DNA of 64,000 nt, taken from positions 62,001 through 126,000 of the forward strand of contig NZ_PGGK01000002.1 in NCBI RefSeq assembly GCF_004745425.1, in the 5' to 3' direction. Source of the DNA: Methanolobus halotolerans (GTDB lineage: Archaea; Halobacteriota; Methanosarcinia; Methanosarcinales; Methanosarcinaceae). How positions within the stretch are numbered: position 1 is the stretch's first letter; each line of letters begins with the position of its first letter. The position numbers were made by a program, and so were the translations under genes. Shown piece after piece: positions 53,983 to 61,739 of this stretch. Below the pieces are notes generated by a model. That model did not search any database. It saw only the letters and a program-made list of their open reading frames with translations, and was not told where the DNA came from.

Positions 53983-54252
53983 ATGCGAGTAGACATAACT
54001 TCACTTTTTGGTTTGAACATTTACACTGACACTGGCACATATGTAGGTAAAGTTGCCGATCTTGTCCTGGACATTGATGAAAGGACAGTCAAAGGCATTG
54101 CCGTATCTTCCATCAACAGGGACATCTTTGATGTCACCTCAAAGGGTATTATAATCCCCTACAGATGGGTAATCACTACAGGCGACATAGTTCTGATAAG
54201 GAATATCATAAATAAATTTAAGAAGCAACCTAAAAAAGAACCTGAAGAATGA
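53983..54252 (+). CDS. PRC-barrel domain protein
   Basis: 89-residue protein that is essentially one PRC-barrel: TSLFGLNIYTDTGTYVGKV, DLVLDIDERTVKGIAVSSI, GIIIPYRWVITTGDIVLIRN and a lysine/glutamate tail. PRC-barrels occur in photosynthetic reaction centres, RimM and archaeal CdvA-like proteins; the stand-alone archaeal form has no assigned role but is often linked to division or RNA processing. Directly ahead of thg1 (7 bases). The promoter region is AT-rich at 53895-53970. Confidence 0.85.
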   Translation: MRVDITSLFGLNIYTDTGTYVGKVADLVLDIDERTVKGIAVSSINRDIFDVTSKGIIIPYRWVITTGDIVLIRNIINKFKKQPKKEPEE

Positions 54253-54259
54253 TCGGTCT

Positions 54260-55006
54260 ATGAAAGGGCGAGAGATCTATTCTGATCTGCGTTGTGCACC
54301 GCCTGTGATCGTGCGCATTGACGGCCGGAGTTTCAAAAATGCGCTGTCACGCATGGAATTCGAGAAACCCTATGACAGCAGGTTCGCATCTGCAATGGCG
54401 GATGCAGTGGAACTCTTTTTCAGGAACAGTGGATTTAGTCCCGTGTTCGCGTATGTTTTTTCCGACGAAATAAGCTTTTTTTTCCGGGAAGTGGCCTTTG
54501 AAGGAAGAGTCGAAAAGATCGATTCGATTGTGCCGTCCTTTATCAGCAGTGCCTTGACGATGCTGCTTGGATCTGATGAACCCCTGTCCTTTGACTCCAG
54601 GGTGATACCCGTACATGGACAGATAGTCAGTGATTATCTTATCTGGAGACAGGCAGAAGCATGGCGCAACTGCGTCAATTCCCACGCATACTATGCATTG
54701 CTTTCTGAAGGACTCGAAGAGGAAGATGCCGCAGGTTTCCTCCGAAACAAAGGTACCAGTGACATGCATGAACTGCTTTTCAGCAGGGGAACCAATGTTG
54801 CTAAGCTGCCTGCATGGCAGAGGCGGGGAATGATGGTCGTGAAAGAGGAGTATAAAGTCGAAGGATTCAACCCGCATCTGGATGAAAGAACATTGACCAC
54901 AAGAAGGAAAGTTGTCCAGAACTGGGATATCCCGCAGTTCAGGACACCCGAAGGAGCATGCTTTGTCAAGGACCTGATCTGCCCTGAAAACGGCAGGACC
55001 ACATAA
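54260..55006 (+). CDS. thg1: tRNA(His) guanylyltransferase family protein
   Basis: 248-residue 3'-5' polymerase-like enzyme that adds or repairs the G at position -1 of tRNA(His), or repairs tRNA 5' ends in archaea. It shares palm-fold motifs VIVRIDGRSFKNAL (metal-binding Asp) and AYVFSDEISFFF (second Asp and Glu). The frame is open throughout: it has no in-frame TAG. That matters because the Methanosarcina acetivorans homologue contains a pyrrolysine codon (established), which is absent here. Starts 7 bases after the PRC-barrel gene. Confidence 0.92.
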   Translation: MKGREIYSDLRCAPPVIVRIDGRSFKNALSRMEFEKPYDSRFASAMADAVELFFRNSGFSPVFAYVFSDEISFFFREVAFEGRVEKIDSIVPSFISSALTMLLGSDEPLSFDSRVIPVHGQIVSDYLIWRQAEAWRNCVNSHAYYALLSEGLEEEDAAGFLRNKGTSDMHELLFSRGTNVAKLPAWQRRGMMVVKEEYKVEGFNPHLDERTLTTRRKVVQNWDIPQFRTPEGACFVKDLICPENGRTT

Positions 55007-55065
55007 GAAAAAGCATTTAAAGGGATATGTGATTATACAGAGCACGATTTACAAATGGTGAACTC

Positions 55066-56016
55066 ATGGACAGACTTGAGCTTATAAAAAGGAACGTGCA
55101 GGAAATAGTGACAGAAGAAGAGCTGAAAGCACTTCTCGAAAAAAAAGAACATCCTAAAGCTTATGTTGGATACGAGCCTAGCGGAAAGATTCACATGGGG
55201 CACGTCCTGACAGTGAATAAACTCCTTGACCTCCAGAAAGCAGGATTCGAGATAACAGTATTACTGGCAGATGTCCATGCATACCTTAACCAGAAAGGGA
55301 CACTTGAACAGGTCCGTGAGATTGCGGATTATAACAAACGATGCTTCATCGCCCTTGGACTGGATGCAGAAAAGACGAATTTCGTTTACGGATCCGATTA
55401 CCAGCTCAGTTCCGAATACATGCTTAATGTACTCAAGCTTACACAACTTACATCCCTTAACAGGGCAAGACGGAGTATGGACGAGGTAGGACGCCAGATG
55501 GAAGACCCAAAGGTCTCGCAGATGGTCTACCCCATAATGCAGGCAGTGGATATCGCTCTACTTGGAGTGGACATCGCTGTCGGAGGGATAGACCAGAGGA
55601 AGATCCATATGCTTGCAAGGGAAGGGCTCCCGTCACTCGGTTTCAAGGCACCTTTATGCATCCACACACCCATCATCCTGGGCCTTGATGCGAAAAAGAT
55701 GTCATCGTCCAATGAGAACTATATTTCCATTGATGATTCCGAAGAGGCCTTGAAGAAGAAGATGAAAAAGGCTTTCTGCCCTGCCGGAGAAACAGAGAAC
55801 AACCCCGTGCTTGAACTGTTCAGGTATCACATATGTCCCCGCTATGGGGAAGTGGTCTTTGAGCGACCGGAGAAGTTCGGAGGAAACATGATCTGTAAAG
55901 AATATGCAGAACTTGAAGTAGTATTCGCATCAGGCGAGCTCCATCCCATGGACCTTAAGAACGGTGCGACAAAGTACATGAATCAAATACTGGAAACCGT
56001 CAGATCTGTTATATAA
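55066..56016 (+). CDS. tyrS: tyrosyl-tRNA synthetase
   Basis: 316-residue class I archaeal/eukaryotic-type TyrRS. HMGH (class I HIGH motif) in YEPSGKIHMGHVLTVNKLL, Tyr-binding region with VGGIDQRKIHMLARE, and KMSSS in LDAKKMSSSNENY. It charges tRNA(Tyr) without the bacterial C-terminal S4 domain. Its promoter lies in the 59 bases after thg1, and no direct stop overlap is seen, so it is probably a separate unit. Confidence 0.96.
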   Translation: MDRLELIKRNVQEIVTEEELKALLEKKEHPKAYVGYEPSGKIHMGHVLTVNKLLDLQKAGFEITVLLADVHAYLNQKGTLEQVREIADYNKRCFIALGLDAEKTNFVYGSDYQLSSEYMLNVLKLTQLTSLNRARRSMDEVGRQMEDPKVSQMVYPIMQAVDIALLGVDIAVGGIDQRKIHMLAREGLPSLGFKAPLCIHTPIILGLDAKKMSSSNENYISIDDSEEALKKKMKKAFCPAGETENNPVLELFRYHICPRYGEVVFERPEKFGGNMICKEYAELEVVFASGELHPMDLKNGATKYMNQILETVRSVI

Positions 56017-56086
56017 TCCTGCTACATCGAAATTTATATAAAAGGGAGAAGGAATATATAATCAATATATTTAAAAGGGGATTTGG

Positions 56087-57220
56087 ATGAAATATACATT
56101 TCAGGACTCAACCGATTTACCATTGCAAAGAGATTTTATTCAGGATCTGAATGAGTTCATAGAGATAGCGAAGAAAGTTATCCCTATGGAAAATTCTGCT
56201 ATCGAGCTGAACGAGGATGAGTCTGAGGAAGTGTCTTCGCTGGAATCCAGGATTCTCGAACTGGACAAGTTCAGTAAGGAAGTACAGAACTATGTTGACG
56301 AACTTTCCATGGGCGCCCGGGATAAGGAAATACTTGAATGCCGTAATTCTGTAATCGATGCCTGTGTAGCAAGTTCTACAAAAGGTCTCAAGGAACTGAA
56401 TCTGAGACTCGACCAGACCAAACGTGAGTCCGAAAGCGGACTTTATAAGATCGAGAACGATATCCTTGTAACACTCAACCCTCTTTTCAAATCGGGCAGC
56501 TATGGCGTAACAAACAGGTATTACGTTTCCATGAAGGAAGGTATGCTCAGGGGCACCATGAAATCGTTCTTCCTTGGCATGGAATATACTTCCGAACTAA
56601 CGTATATGCACGATGTGCTGACTGTAAAAGATGTATACGGAGACCTTTTCCTGCCCACATGGACAAAAGCAGGCATCCTTCACAAAGAGAACAAGGTCAA
56701 GATGCTTGAAGTATCCGAATTCATTGTCACTTATGTAAATTACGACGGCATTGAACATATTGATGCAAGTTTTGAGAGCAAGAAAAAGGATCAGAAGTTC
56801 AGGGTCAGTTGTAATGCTGATAACTGCCAGATATACTGCGGCGAGATAGATATCACTGCAGATGAAACTCTTTTGAAATCCGTCAAATTAGAAAGCATCA
56901 ATGCCCTGATGGATGAACTGAAAAAATATATCAAACAGTCCATCAAATCCCAGAACCTGACCCAGATACTGCTTGACGGAAAAGATGCGGTACGCAACAA
57001 TGAGGTCTTTGACTGCCTTAAACTCGTTGCCGAACAATACGGAGAAGTAGTAAAGGAATCGCTTGACCGTGGTTATGTCAAGAATGAGATCACTATCAAA
57101 ATAGAGTCTTCCGACGGAACACGTACCGAGAAATACATCACCCGGGAGGAGGCCTTTGACAGACTTTCCGAAATTGGAAGCGAAGGTCTTGAACTGGCAA
57201 GCATCCTCAATCTGGACTGA
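56087..57220 (+). CDS. conserved hypothetical protein with helical N-terminus
   Basis: 377-residue soluble protein of unrecognised family. The N-terminal 120 residues are charged and helical (LESRILELDKFSKEVQNYVDEL, IDACVASSTKGLKELNLRLDQTKRESE), suggesting coiled coil. A beta-rich middle (YGVTNRYYVSMKEGMLRGTM, DVLTVKDVYGDLFLPTW) and a second helical part follow. No signal or membrane segment. GGGG-ATTTGG precedes the ATG; TATA-like runs at 56033-56075. It may be lineage-specific; next to it are tyrS and the coenzyme M locus, which gives no clear functional hint. Confidence 0.6.
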   Translation: MKYTFQDSTDLPLQRDFIQDLNEFIEIAKKVIPMENSAIELNEDESEEVSSLESRILELDKFSKEVQNYVDELSMGARDKEILECRNSVIDACVASSTKGLKELNLRLDQTKRESESGLYKIENDILVTLNPLFKSGSYGVTNRYYVSMKEGMLRGTMKSFFLGMEYTSELTYMHDVLTVKDVYGDLFLPTWTKAGILHKENKVKMLEVSEFIVTYVNYDGIEHIDASFESKKKDQKFRVSCNADNCQIYCGEIDITADETLLKSVKLESINALMDELKKYIKQSIKSQNLTQILLDGKDAVRNNEVFDCLKLVAEQYGEVVKESLDRGYVKNEITIKIESSDGTRTEKYITREEAFDRLSEIGSEGLELASILNLD

Positions 57221-57307
57221 CACTTCCAGCTGTACCTCTGTCCGGGAAAGCTCCAAAAACTTTTTTACTTATACCTATTCGAAGATATAGTTAAGAGAGG
57301 GGATGCA

Positions 57308-58591
57308 ATGGAGCGCTCAACCGAAGATATCCAAAAGAAGATCGCTGAAAAGACAGCTATCGTAATGACCTCCCAGGAGGTCTGCGAACTTATAGAAAAG
57401 GGAGAAGAGGTAACGGCAAAAGATGTGGACATAGTAACCACCGCAACCCGGGCCATAATGAGCGGGACCTATGCATTATTATCATTTCCGGTCAATTCTG
57501 CGCATAGTTTCAAAAGGGCTTCAAAGGTTTTCCTGAATGGGGTTCCCGCACACGTAGGACCCTGCCCCAACGAAAGTCTTGGGATGCTTGACCTGATGGT
57601 ATTCGGAACAGCACATTCATGCCTCGAACATGATTACGGCGGAGGTCATCTTTTCCGGGACATGGTAGACAGAAAGATCATCGATATCTCTGTTATCACT
57701 GATGAAGAAGACTCTTTCCAGACAACGGTCACGCTGGACAAGATACCGTATGCAAAAATCCATGCCACAAGACACTCCTTCAGGAACTATGCCGCATTCG
57801 TCAACTGCTCCGGGAAACCGGTAAGCACGATATTCCATGCTACTGAGTTCGAGCCGGATATGAAGACCGCAACATTTTCAGGATGCGGGCAGATAAATCC
57901 CCTTAAGAACGACCCTGGGCTTACTACCATCGGTGTAGGCACAAGGGTACTAATGAACGGTGCGGAAGGGTTCGTGCTGGGAGAAGGGACCCGCAGCAGT
58001 CCTGAAAGACCAAATCTGACAGGGTTTGCAGACATGCATACAATGGACCCGCAGCTCATGGGAGGTTTCACTACTTCTGCCGGACCCGAGTGCATAGTAT
58101 CCTGGGCCATACCGATCCCTGTGGTAAATGATAGTGTTCTGGATGCAATCATCAAGACCGATCACCAGGTGCCAATGCCCGTGATGGATGTGGACAGGCG
58201 CACGACCATAAGCGGTACCACCTACGCGGACGGATGGCATAATGTGGACCTGTCAGTGGAGTTCAGACCTGCCTCCTGTATCAGATGCGATGTATGCAGG
58301 GCTGCTGATAACTGCCCGATGGAAGCTATATATTTCAAGAATGAGAGGATTGTACTGGACAGGCACCTGTGCTTCAATTGCGGATTATGTAGTACGATCT
58401 GCCCGGAAGGGGTTTTCAGGGCAGAACTCGGAAGCATCAGATTTGAAACAGAAGGCAGAACAAATGAGGTACCCATTGTCCTGCGGCAATCAGATCGAAA
58501 GAGAGCCCTGGAACTTGAGGAAAAGCTCAAAGGGATGATCCTTGACGGCACATTCAGACTGAGCCGGATGGTCGAGAAGCTTCGGCCATGA
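57308..58591 (+). CDS. DUF39/ferredoxin protein, methanogenesis marker 16 type
   Basis: 427-residue protein: a DUF39 (COG1900) domain of about 320 residues with VTTATRAIMSGTYALLSF, GPCPNESLGMLDLMVFGTAHSCLEHDYGGGH, FSGCGQINPLKNDP and GEGTRSSPERPNLTGFADM, then two [4Fe-4S] motifs CIRCDVCRAADNC and CFNCGLCSTIC, and a short tail. DUF39 proteins in methanogens insert sulfur into aspartate semialdehyde (homocysteine synthesis). This paralog type is the methanogenesis marker 16 protein; position beside comD/comE suggests the last step, sulfoacetaldehyde to coenzyme M (inference). Ribosome site AGAGGGGATGCA. The 3' end overlaps comE by 38 bases on the other strand. Confidence 0.88.
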   Translation: MERSTEDIQKKIAEKTAIVMTSQEVCELIEKGEEVTAKDVDIVTTATRAIMSGTYALLSFPVNSAHSFKRASKVFLNGVPAHVGPCPNESLGMLDLMVFGTAHSCLEHDYGGGHLFRDMVDRKIIDISVITDEEDSFQTTVTLDKIPYAKIHATRHSFRNYAAFVNCSGKPVSTIFHATEFEPDMKTATFSGCGQINPLKNDPGLTTIGVGTRVLMNGAEGFVLGEGTRSSPERPNLTGFADMHTMDPQLMGGFTTSAGPECIVSWAIPIPVVNDSVLDAIIKTDHQVPMPVMDVDRRTTISGTTYADGWHNVDLSVEFRPASCIRCDVCRAADNCPMEAIYFKNERIVLDRHLCFNCGLCSTICPEGVFRAELGSIRFETEGRTNEVPIVLRQSDRKRALELEEKLKGMILDGTFRLSRMVEKLRP

Positions 58592-59123
58592 ACCTCTCAA
58601 GTATATCTTCAGGTGACATCTGAATGTTCGGGACATCCGCATTTCCCGGCAGGACCCTGACAACGATTATACCGTCGTCAGTTTCCTGCAGGATCTGCCT
58701 CAGCCTTTCTTTTGTACCAGCCTCGTAAACTTTAATATTGCCGGCTCCTTTTGCCACCTGCGCCAGATCGGCCTGCTGTGAGGTAGCTGTAGGCTGGTTG
58801 CCTGTGGAACCATAGGCTCCGTTATCCACGACCACCAGAAGATAGTTGTCCGGAGCCTGCCAGGCTATAGTTGCAAGGCTTCCCATATTCATAAGCACGG
58901 AACCGTCCCCGTCAATGGCAATTACCTTCCTATCAGAAAGGGCTAATGCAAGCCCTAGTCCTATGGACGATGCAAGTCCCATGGAACCCAGCATATAGAA
59001 GTTGTTTGGTGTATCGCATGCCTGATGCAGTTCCTTGCAGGGAACGCCGATATTACTCACCAGAAGAGCATTGATGTTAGTAGCCTTTTTGACAATCTCG
59101 GAAATAGCGTCCATTCGTTTCAT
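58554..59123 (-). CDS. comE: sulfopyruvate decarboxylase beta subunit
   Basis: 189-residue thiamine-pyrophosphate subunit of sulfopyruvate decarboxylase, which turns sulfopyruvate into sulfoacetaldehyde in coenzyme M synthesis. The TPP motif [17 protein letters not shown]...[13 protein letters not shown] (GDG...N) is clear. [18 protein letters not shown] precedes it. It overlaps comD by 4 bases (ATGA). In Methanosarcina comD and comE are, as I recall, one fused gene; here they are separate, as in M. jannaschii. Last gene of the six-gene unit; convergent with the DUF39 gene. Confidence 0.93.
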   Translation of the reverse strand: MKRMDAISEIVKKATNINALLVSNIGVPCKELHQACDTPNNFYMLGSMGLASSIGLGLALALSDRKVIAIDGDGSVLMNMGSLATIAWQAPDNYLLVVVDNGAYGSTGNQPTATSQQADLAQVAKGAGNIKVYEAGTKERLRQILQETDDGIIVVRVLPGNADVPNIQMSPEDILERFMAEASRPSGSV

Positions 59124-59638
59124 GACTGCCTCCAGAAAGAGATAGGTAAGAGTAATGCCACCGGTTTCTTTTTGTCAAAGGCTGTTTCTACAGCTTTGAA
59201 GATCATTTCAGTTGCTTCCTGTTTTGAATCCGGCAGGAAATACGGGATGCAAAGTGTATCCAGGAGCGGAACGGTCAGCTGACCCATAGGTATCTGGGCG
59301 CATATAGGCTCACCCTCCACACCCCGATGACTCATTATCATAAGCAATGGGATACCATACAAGCGGTTCAGTGACGCCAGGGAATTGATAGAATTACCAA
59401 GGCCGGAGTTCTGCATCAGCATTGCAGGCCTCTTACCCCCCATGAAAGCCCCTGCACAGACACCAACACCCTCTTCCTCGCGAGTCACAGGCACGTGGAT
59501 GATATCAGGATCAGCACCGATCATGGGAATGAGTTCCCTGAGATTGATGCAGGGTACACTGACAATAAAATCGATTCCGGCATTCTTTATACCCAGGTAC
59601 ACCGCTTCAGGAGGAGTCAATTCATTTTGCCCGGACAT
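59120..59638 (-). CDS. comD: sulfopyruvate decarboxylase alpha subunit
   Basis: 172-residue partner of ComE, the PYR domain of the TPP enzyme. The catalytic Glu region is [19 protein letters not shown], followed by [24 protein letters not shown], and a His-containing MIMSHRG. It begins 6 bases after the [4Fe-4S] protein gene, and its ATGA overlap couples it to comE. Confidence 0.93.
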   Translation of the reverse strand: MSGQNELTPPEAVYLGIKNAGIDFIVSVPCINLRELIPMIGADPDIIHVPVTREEEGVGVCAGAFMGGKRPAMLMQNSGLGNSINSLASLNRLYGIPLLMIMSHRGVEGEPICAQIPMGQLTVPLLDTLCIPYFLPDSKQEATEMIFKAVETAFDKKKPVALLLPISFWRQS

Positions 59639-59644
59639 GCCGGA

Positions 59645-60277
59645 TCACCATACCTTCAGGTCGATGCCTTCAATCCTAATTTCTTTTCCCTCTACTCCTA
59701 CCACCATACCCGAATGGACCTTCTGCATCATACAATACTCGGGTACGAATTTGACGGTCTGGCCTACCTTTGGCAACTCTCCCCTGGAAACTTTACCTTC
59801 AAAGGCAAGTATCATACAAAGGCCGATATCCTTGAACCGGAAATCCTCCTGACCAAGTCTGTGAAGAGGTCCTACTAAATGGATAGTATATATGCCGGGA
59901 TCGATACCGATCACCTTTGCAAAATGCGTGACAGGGCAACCCAGAGGCCTGTAGCGCAGGAAATCCCCGATCTTTATCTCGATGGAACCGTCAAAGGGGT
60001 GAATGAACTCCCTGCAGGAACACTCGTCCTTCAGTGGAGCCAGCATGAAGTCCGCTTCAAGGCCATCTATTACGCCTACGATCTTTTCTTCCGCTGGAGG
60101 AGCGCCTCCCACGAGCAATGACAATCTCTCAAGATTGTCCCTGAACATTTCCCTTGAGAGGAAGGGACAGCGTTGAAGGTCTCCCTGGCTTTTCAGTTCC
60201 GCAGCGAAGTCCCTGCACTGCCTGGAACCACAACTTCCGCAGTTATAGCCGGGCAGAAGGGACAGGATCTCATCCAT
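59645..60277 (-). CDS. [4Fe-4S] protein of the coenzyme M operon, role unknown
   Basis: 210 residues. The N-terminus carries a [4Fe-4S] site of the PF04060 type: LLPGYNCGSCGSRQCRDFA with a fourth Cys in RCPF (CX2CX4CX(~16)C). A middle domain (EADFMLAPLKDECSCREFIHPF) and a beta-rich C-terminus (GDFLRYRPLGCPVTHFAKVIGIDPGIYTIHLVGPLHRLG) follow. It starts 2 bases after the GTPase gene and ends 6 before comD. No described function. I infer a partner of the GTPase and ATPase in assembling or delivering a cluster or sulfur. Confidence 0.75.
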   Translation of the reverse strand: MDEILSLLPGYNCGSCGSRQCRDFAAELKSQGDLQRCPFLSREMFRDNLERLSLLVGGAPPAEEKIVGVIDGLEADFMLAPLKDECSCREFIHPFDGSIEIKIGDFLRYRPLGCPVTHFAKVIGIDPGIYTIHLVGPLHRLGQEDFRFKDIGLCMILAFEGKVSRGELPKVGQTVKFVPEYCMMQKVHSGMVVGVEGKEIRIEGIDLKVW

Positions 60278-60279
60278 TA

Positions 60280-60978
60280 TTATTCACCCTTATATTCCAT
60301 GAAGCCGTCGATCTGCCGCAGTACACCCATATGATACTTGCGCGCAACCCTGGTCTCCCCCGTGCAGAGAGAACATATTGCGAGAGGCGGATTGTATCGC
60401 AGGACCATATTATCATTAACATCGGGACCTTCAGCCACCAGTTCGGCAAGCTCGAAGGATCCTTTTCCGGTGAGCCCGTTGGCCTCCACTAAAATACAAT
60501 CCGGATTAACATCAAGTACCCGTTCCCTGAAGACCTCACGTTCTGCCTGTGAGACAAGGTCCCCTTTTGTAGTGACAACAATGTCTGCAGTGGTGAGCAG
60601 CGGACCTACCTTCAGGGGAGTGTTAGGGCCCGTTGTAACGTCTATGGCACATACCGCCAGGCATTCGTCAGGATAAGGCGCACAGCGCAGACACAGGCCT
60701 GCTGTCTCATTGAGTACTACATCAGCATGTTTTTCCGCAGCCCAGCCAATCATAGCATCAGTATTATAGATGGTAAAATGGTCAGGACACATATCTTTTG
60801 CAAGACCCACGTGCACAGGTATGTCCAGCTTGCTGAAACGCTGATCATCGTCTGTCCAGAGACAGTCCACCTTTACAACAGCCGGCCTCTTTCCGGCCTT
60901 CATAAGAGCCTTGATCGTATGGAGCAGCACCGATGTTTTACCTGAACCTGGAGTACCCGCAACCACGACCAACTTCAT
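60280..60978 (-). CDS. Cys-rich G3E/HypB-like P-loop GTPase of the coenzyme M operon
   Basis: 232-residue SIMIBI-type GTPase. Walker A GTPGSGKTS, VVKVDCLWTDDDQRF, a Cys-rich insert LCLRCAPYPDECLAVCAIDV, TTKGDLVSQ (NKxD-like) and a C-terminal CSLCTGETR. Such proteins (HypB, UreG, CobW types) insert metals into apo-enzymes. The Cys patches could hold a metal. Overlaps the ABC ATPase gene by 4 bases. No function has been assigned to this family as far as I know. Confidence 0.75.
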   Translation of the reverse strand: MKLVVVAGTPGSGKTSVLLHTIKALMKAGKRPAVVKVDCLWTDDDQRFSKLDIPVHVGLAKDMCPDHFTIYNTDAMIGWAAEKHADVVLNETAGLCLRCAPYPDECLAVCAIDVTTGPNTPLKVGPLLTTADIVVTTKGDLVSQAEREVFRERVLDVNPDCILVEANGLTGKGSFELAELVAEGPDVNDNMVLRYNPPLAICSLCTGETRVARKYHMGVLRQIDGFMEYKGE

Positions 60979-61739
60979 GAGAGTCCCTCCACGACCTCCC
61001 CCCTGCGAATGGTCTCTCTCAGTGACATGAGCCAGTTGTCCACCTCGGTAATCCTGCCGCAGACATCCTGTTCACCTATGCTTGTGGTTATTATATCAAC
61101 CATCCCACCGTTACGTATAACGATCCTGCGGGATGCCATCAGTGCCAGTACCGGATCATGGGTCACTACTACGACTATCTTCCCCTCACCTGCAAGCAAC
61201 TGGAGAGCTTCCTGCTTTTTTATACCTGCATTCTCTATCTCGTCGATGAGCACCACAGGAGAATCACTTATAACCGCAATATCCGCAGTCATAAGAGACC
61301 TTGACTGGCCACCGCTCAGGACAGTAAGATAATGATCGGCAGAGATTGGTTCGCCTGTAAGGGTATTTGCAAGTTCTATCACCTTATTCACAAGTTCCGG
61401 TCCTTTTCCCCTGCTGCGTGTATGCATATGCAGGAAATCACTAACGGTCATATCGGCCAGGAAATGCATTTTCTGGGATAACTGTGCCACAAGTTTCCTG
61501 CGGGGGTCCACACGGATGAGGGCATCCGGCCGGTTCCCGTTTATCAGGAGTGTACGGCCTGTGGGAGTATCACCCTGTGCAAGTTGTTCTATATCATCTA
61601 TCAGGGTACTTTTGCCCGAGCCGGTGGGACCCACAATACCTATGATTTCTCCTTTACATATTTCCAGGGAGTTTACAGGCTCTGGAACACCGTCTTTGTC
61701 CATGCCTCCAAGAATTGTAAGAGTCAGTTCATCTTTCAT
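60975..61739 (-). CDS. lone ABC-type ATPase of the coenzyme M operon
   Basis: 254-residue soluble ABC ATPase. Walker A GPTGSGKST, signature LSGGQSRSLM, Walker B PVVLIDEIENAG, and switch His VVTHDPVLAL. No permease or binding protein lies nearby, so it is more likely a soluble ATPase of SufC/RLI/PhnK-like use than a transporter part. The Walker B continues ENAGIKK instead of the usual PxxxLD D-loop, an unusual feature. Overlaps both neighbours by 4 bases; translation is coupled. Confidence 0.75.
   Translation of the reverse strand: MKDELTLTILGGMDKDGVPEPVNSLEICKGEIIGIVGPTGSGKSTLIDDIEQLAQGDTPTGRTLLINGNRPDALIRVDPRRKLVAQLSQKMHFLADMTVSDFLHMHTRSRGKGPELVNKVIELANTLTGEPISADHYLTVLSGGQSRSLMTADIAVISDSPVVLIDEIENAGIKKQEALQLLAGEGKIVVVVTHDPVLALMASRRIVIRNGGMVDIITTSIGEQDVCGRITEVDNWLMSLRETIRRGEVVEGLS

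Noticed and set aside
57308-58591. In-frame stop readthrough or pyrrolysine in the coenzyme M locus and thg1
   Set aside because: All frames are open with standard stops, so no TAG readthrough has to be assumed in this window.
60975-61739. Treating the lone ATPase as the McrABG-activation component A2 (AtwA)
   Set aside because: AtwA has two ABC domains in one long chain; this protein has one domain and a different Walker B region.
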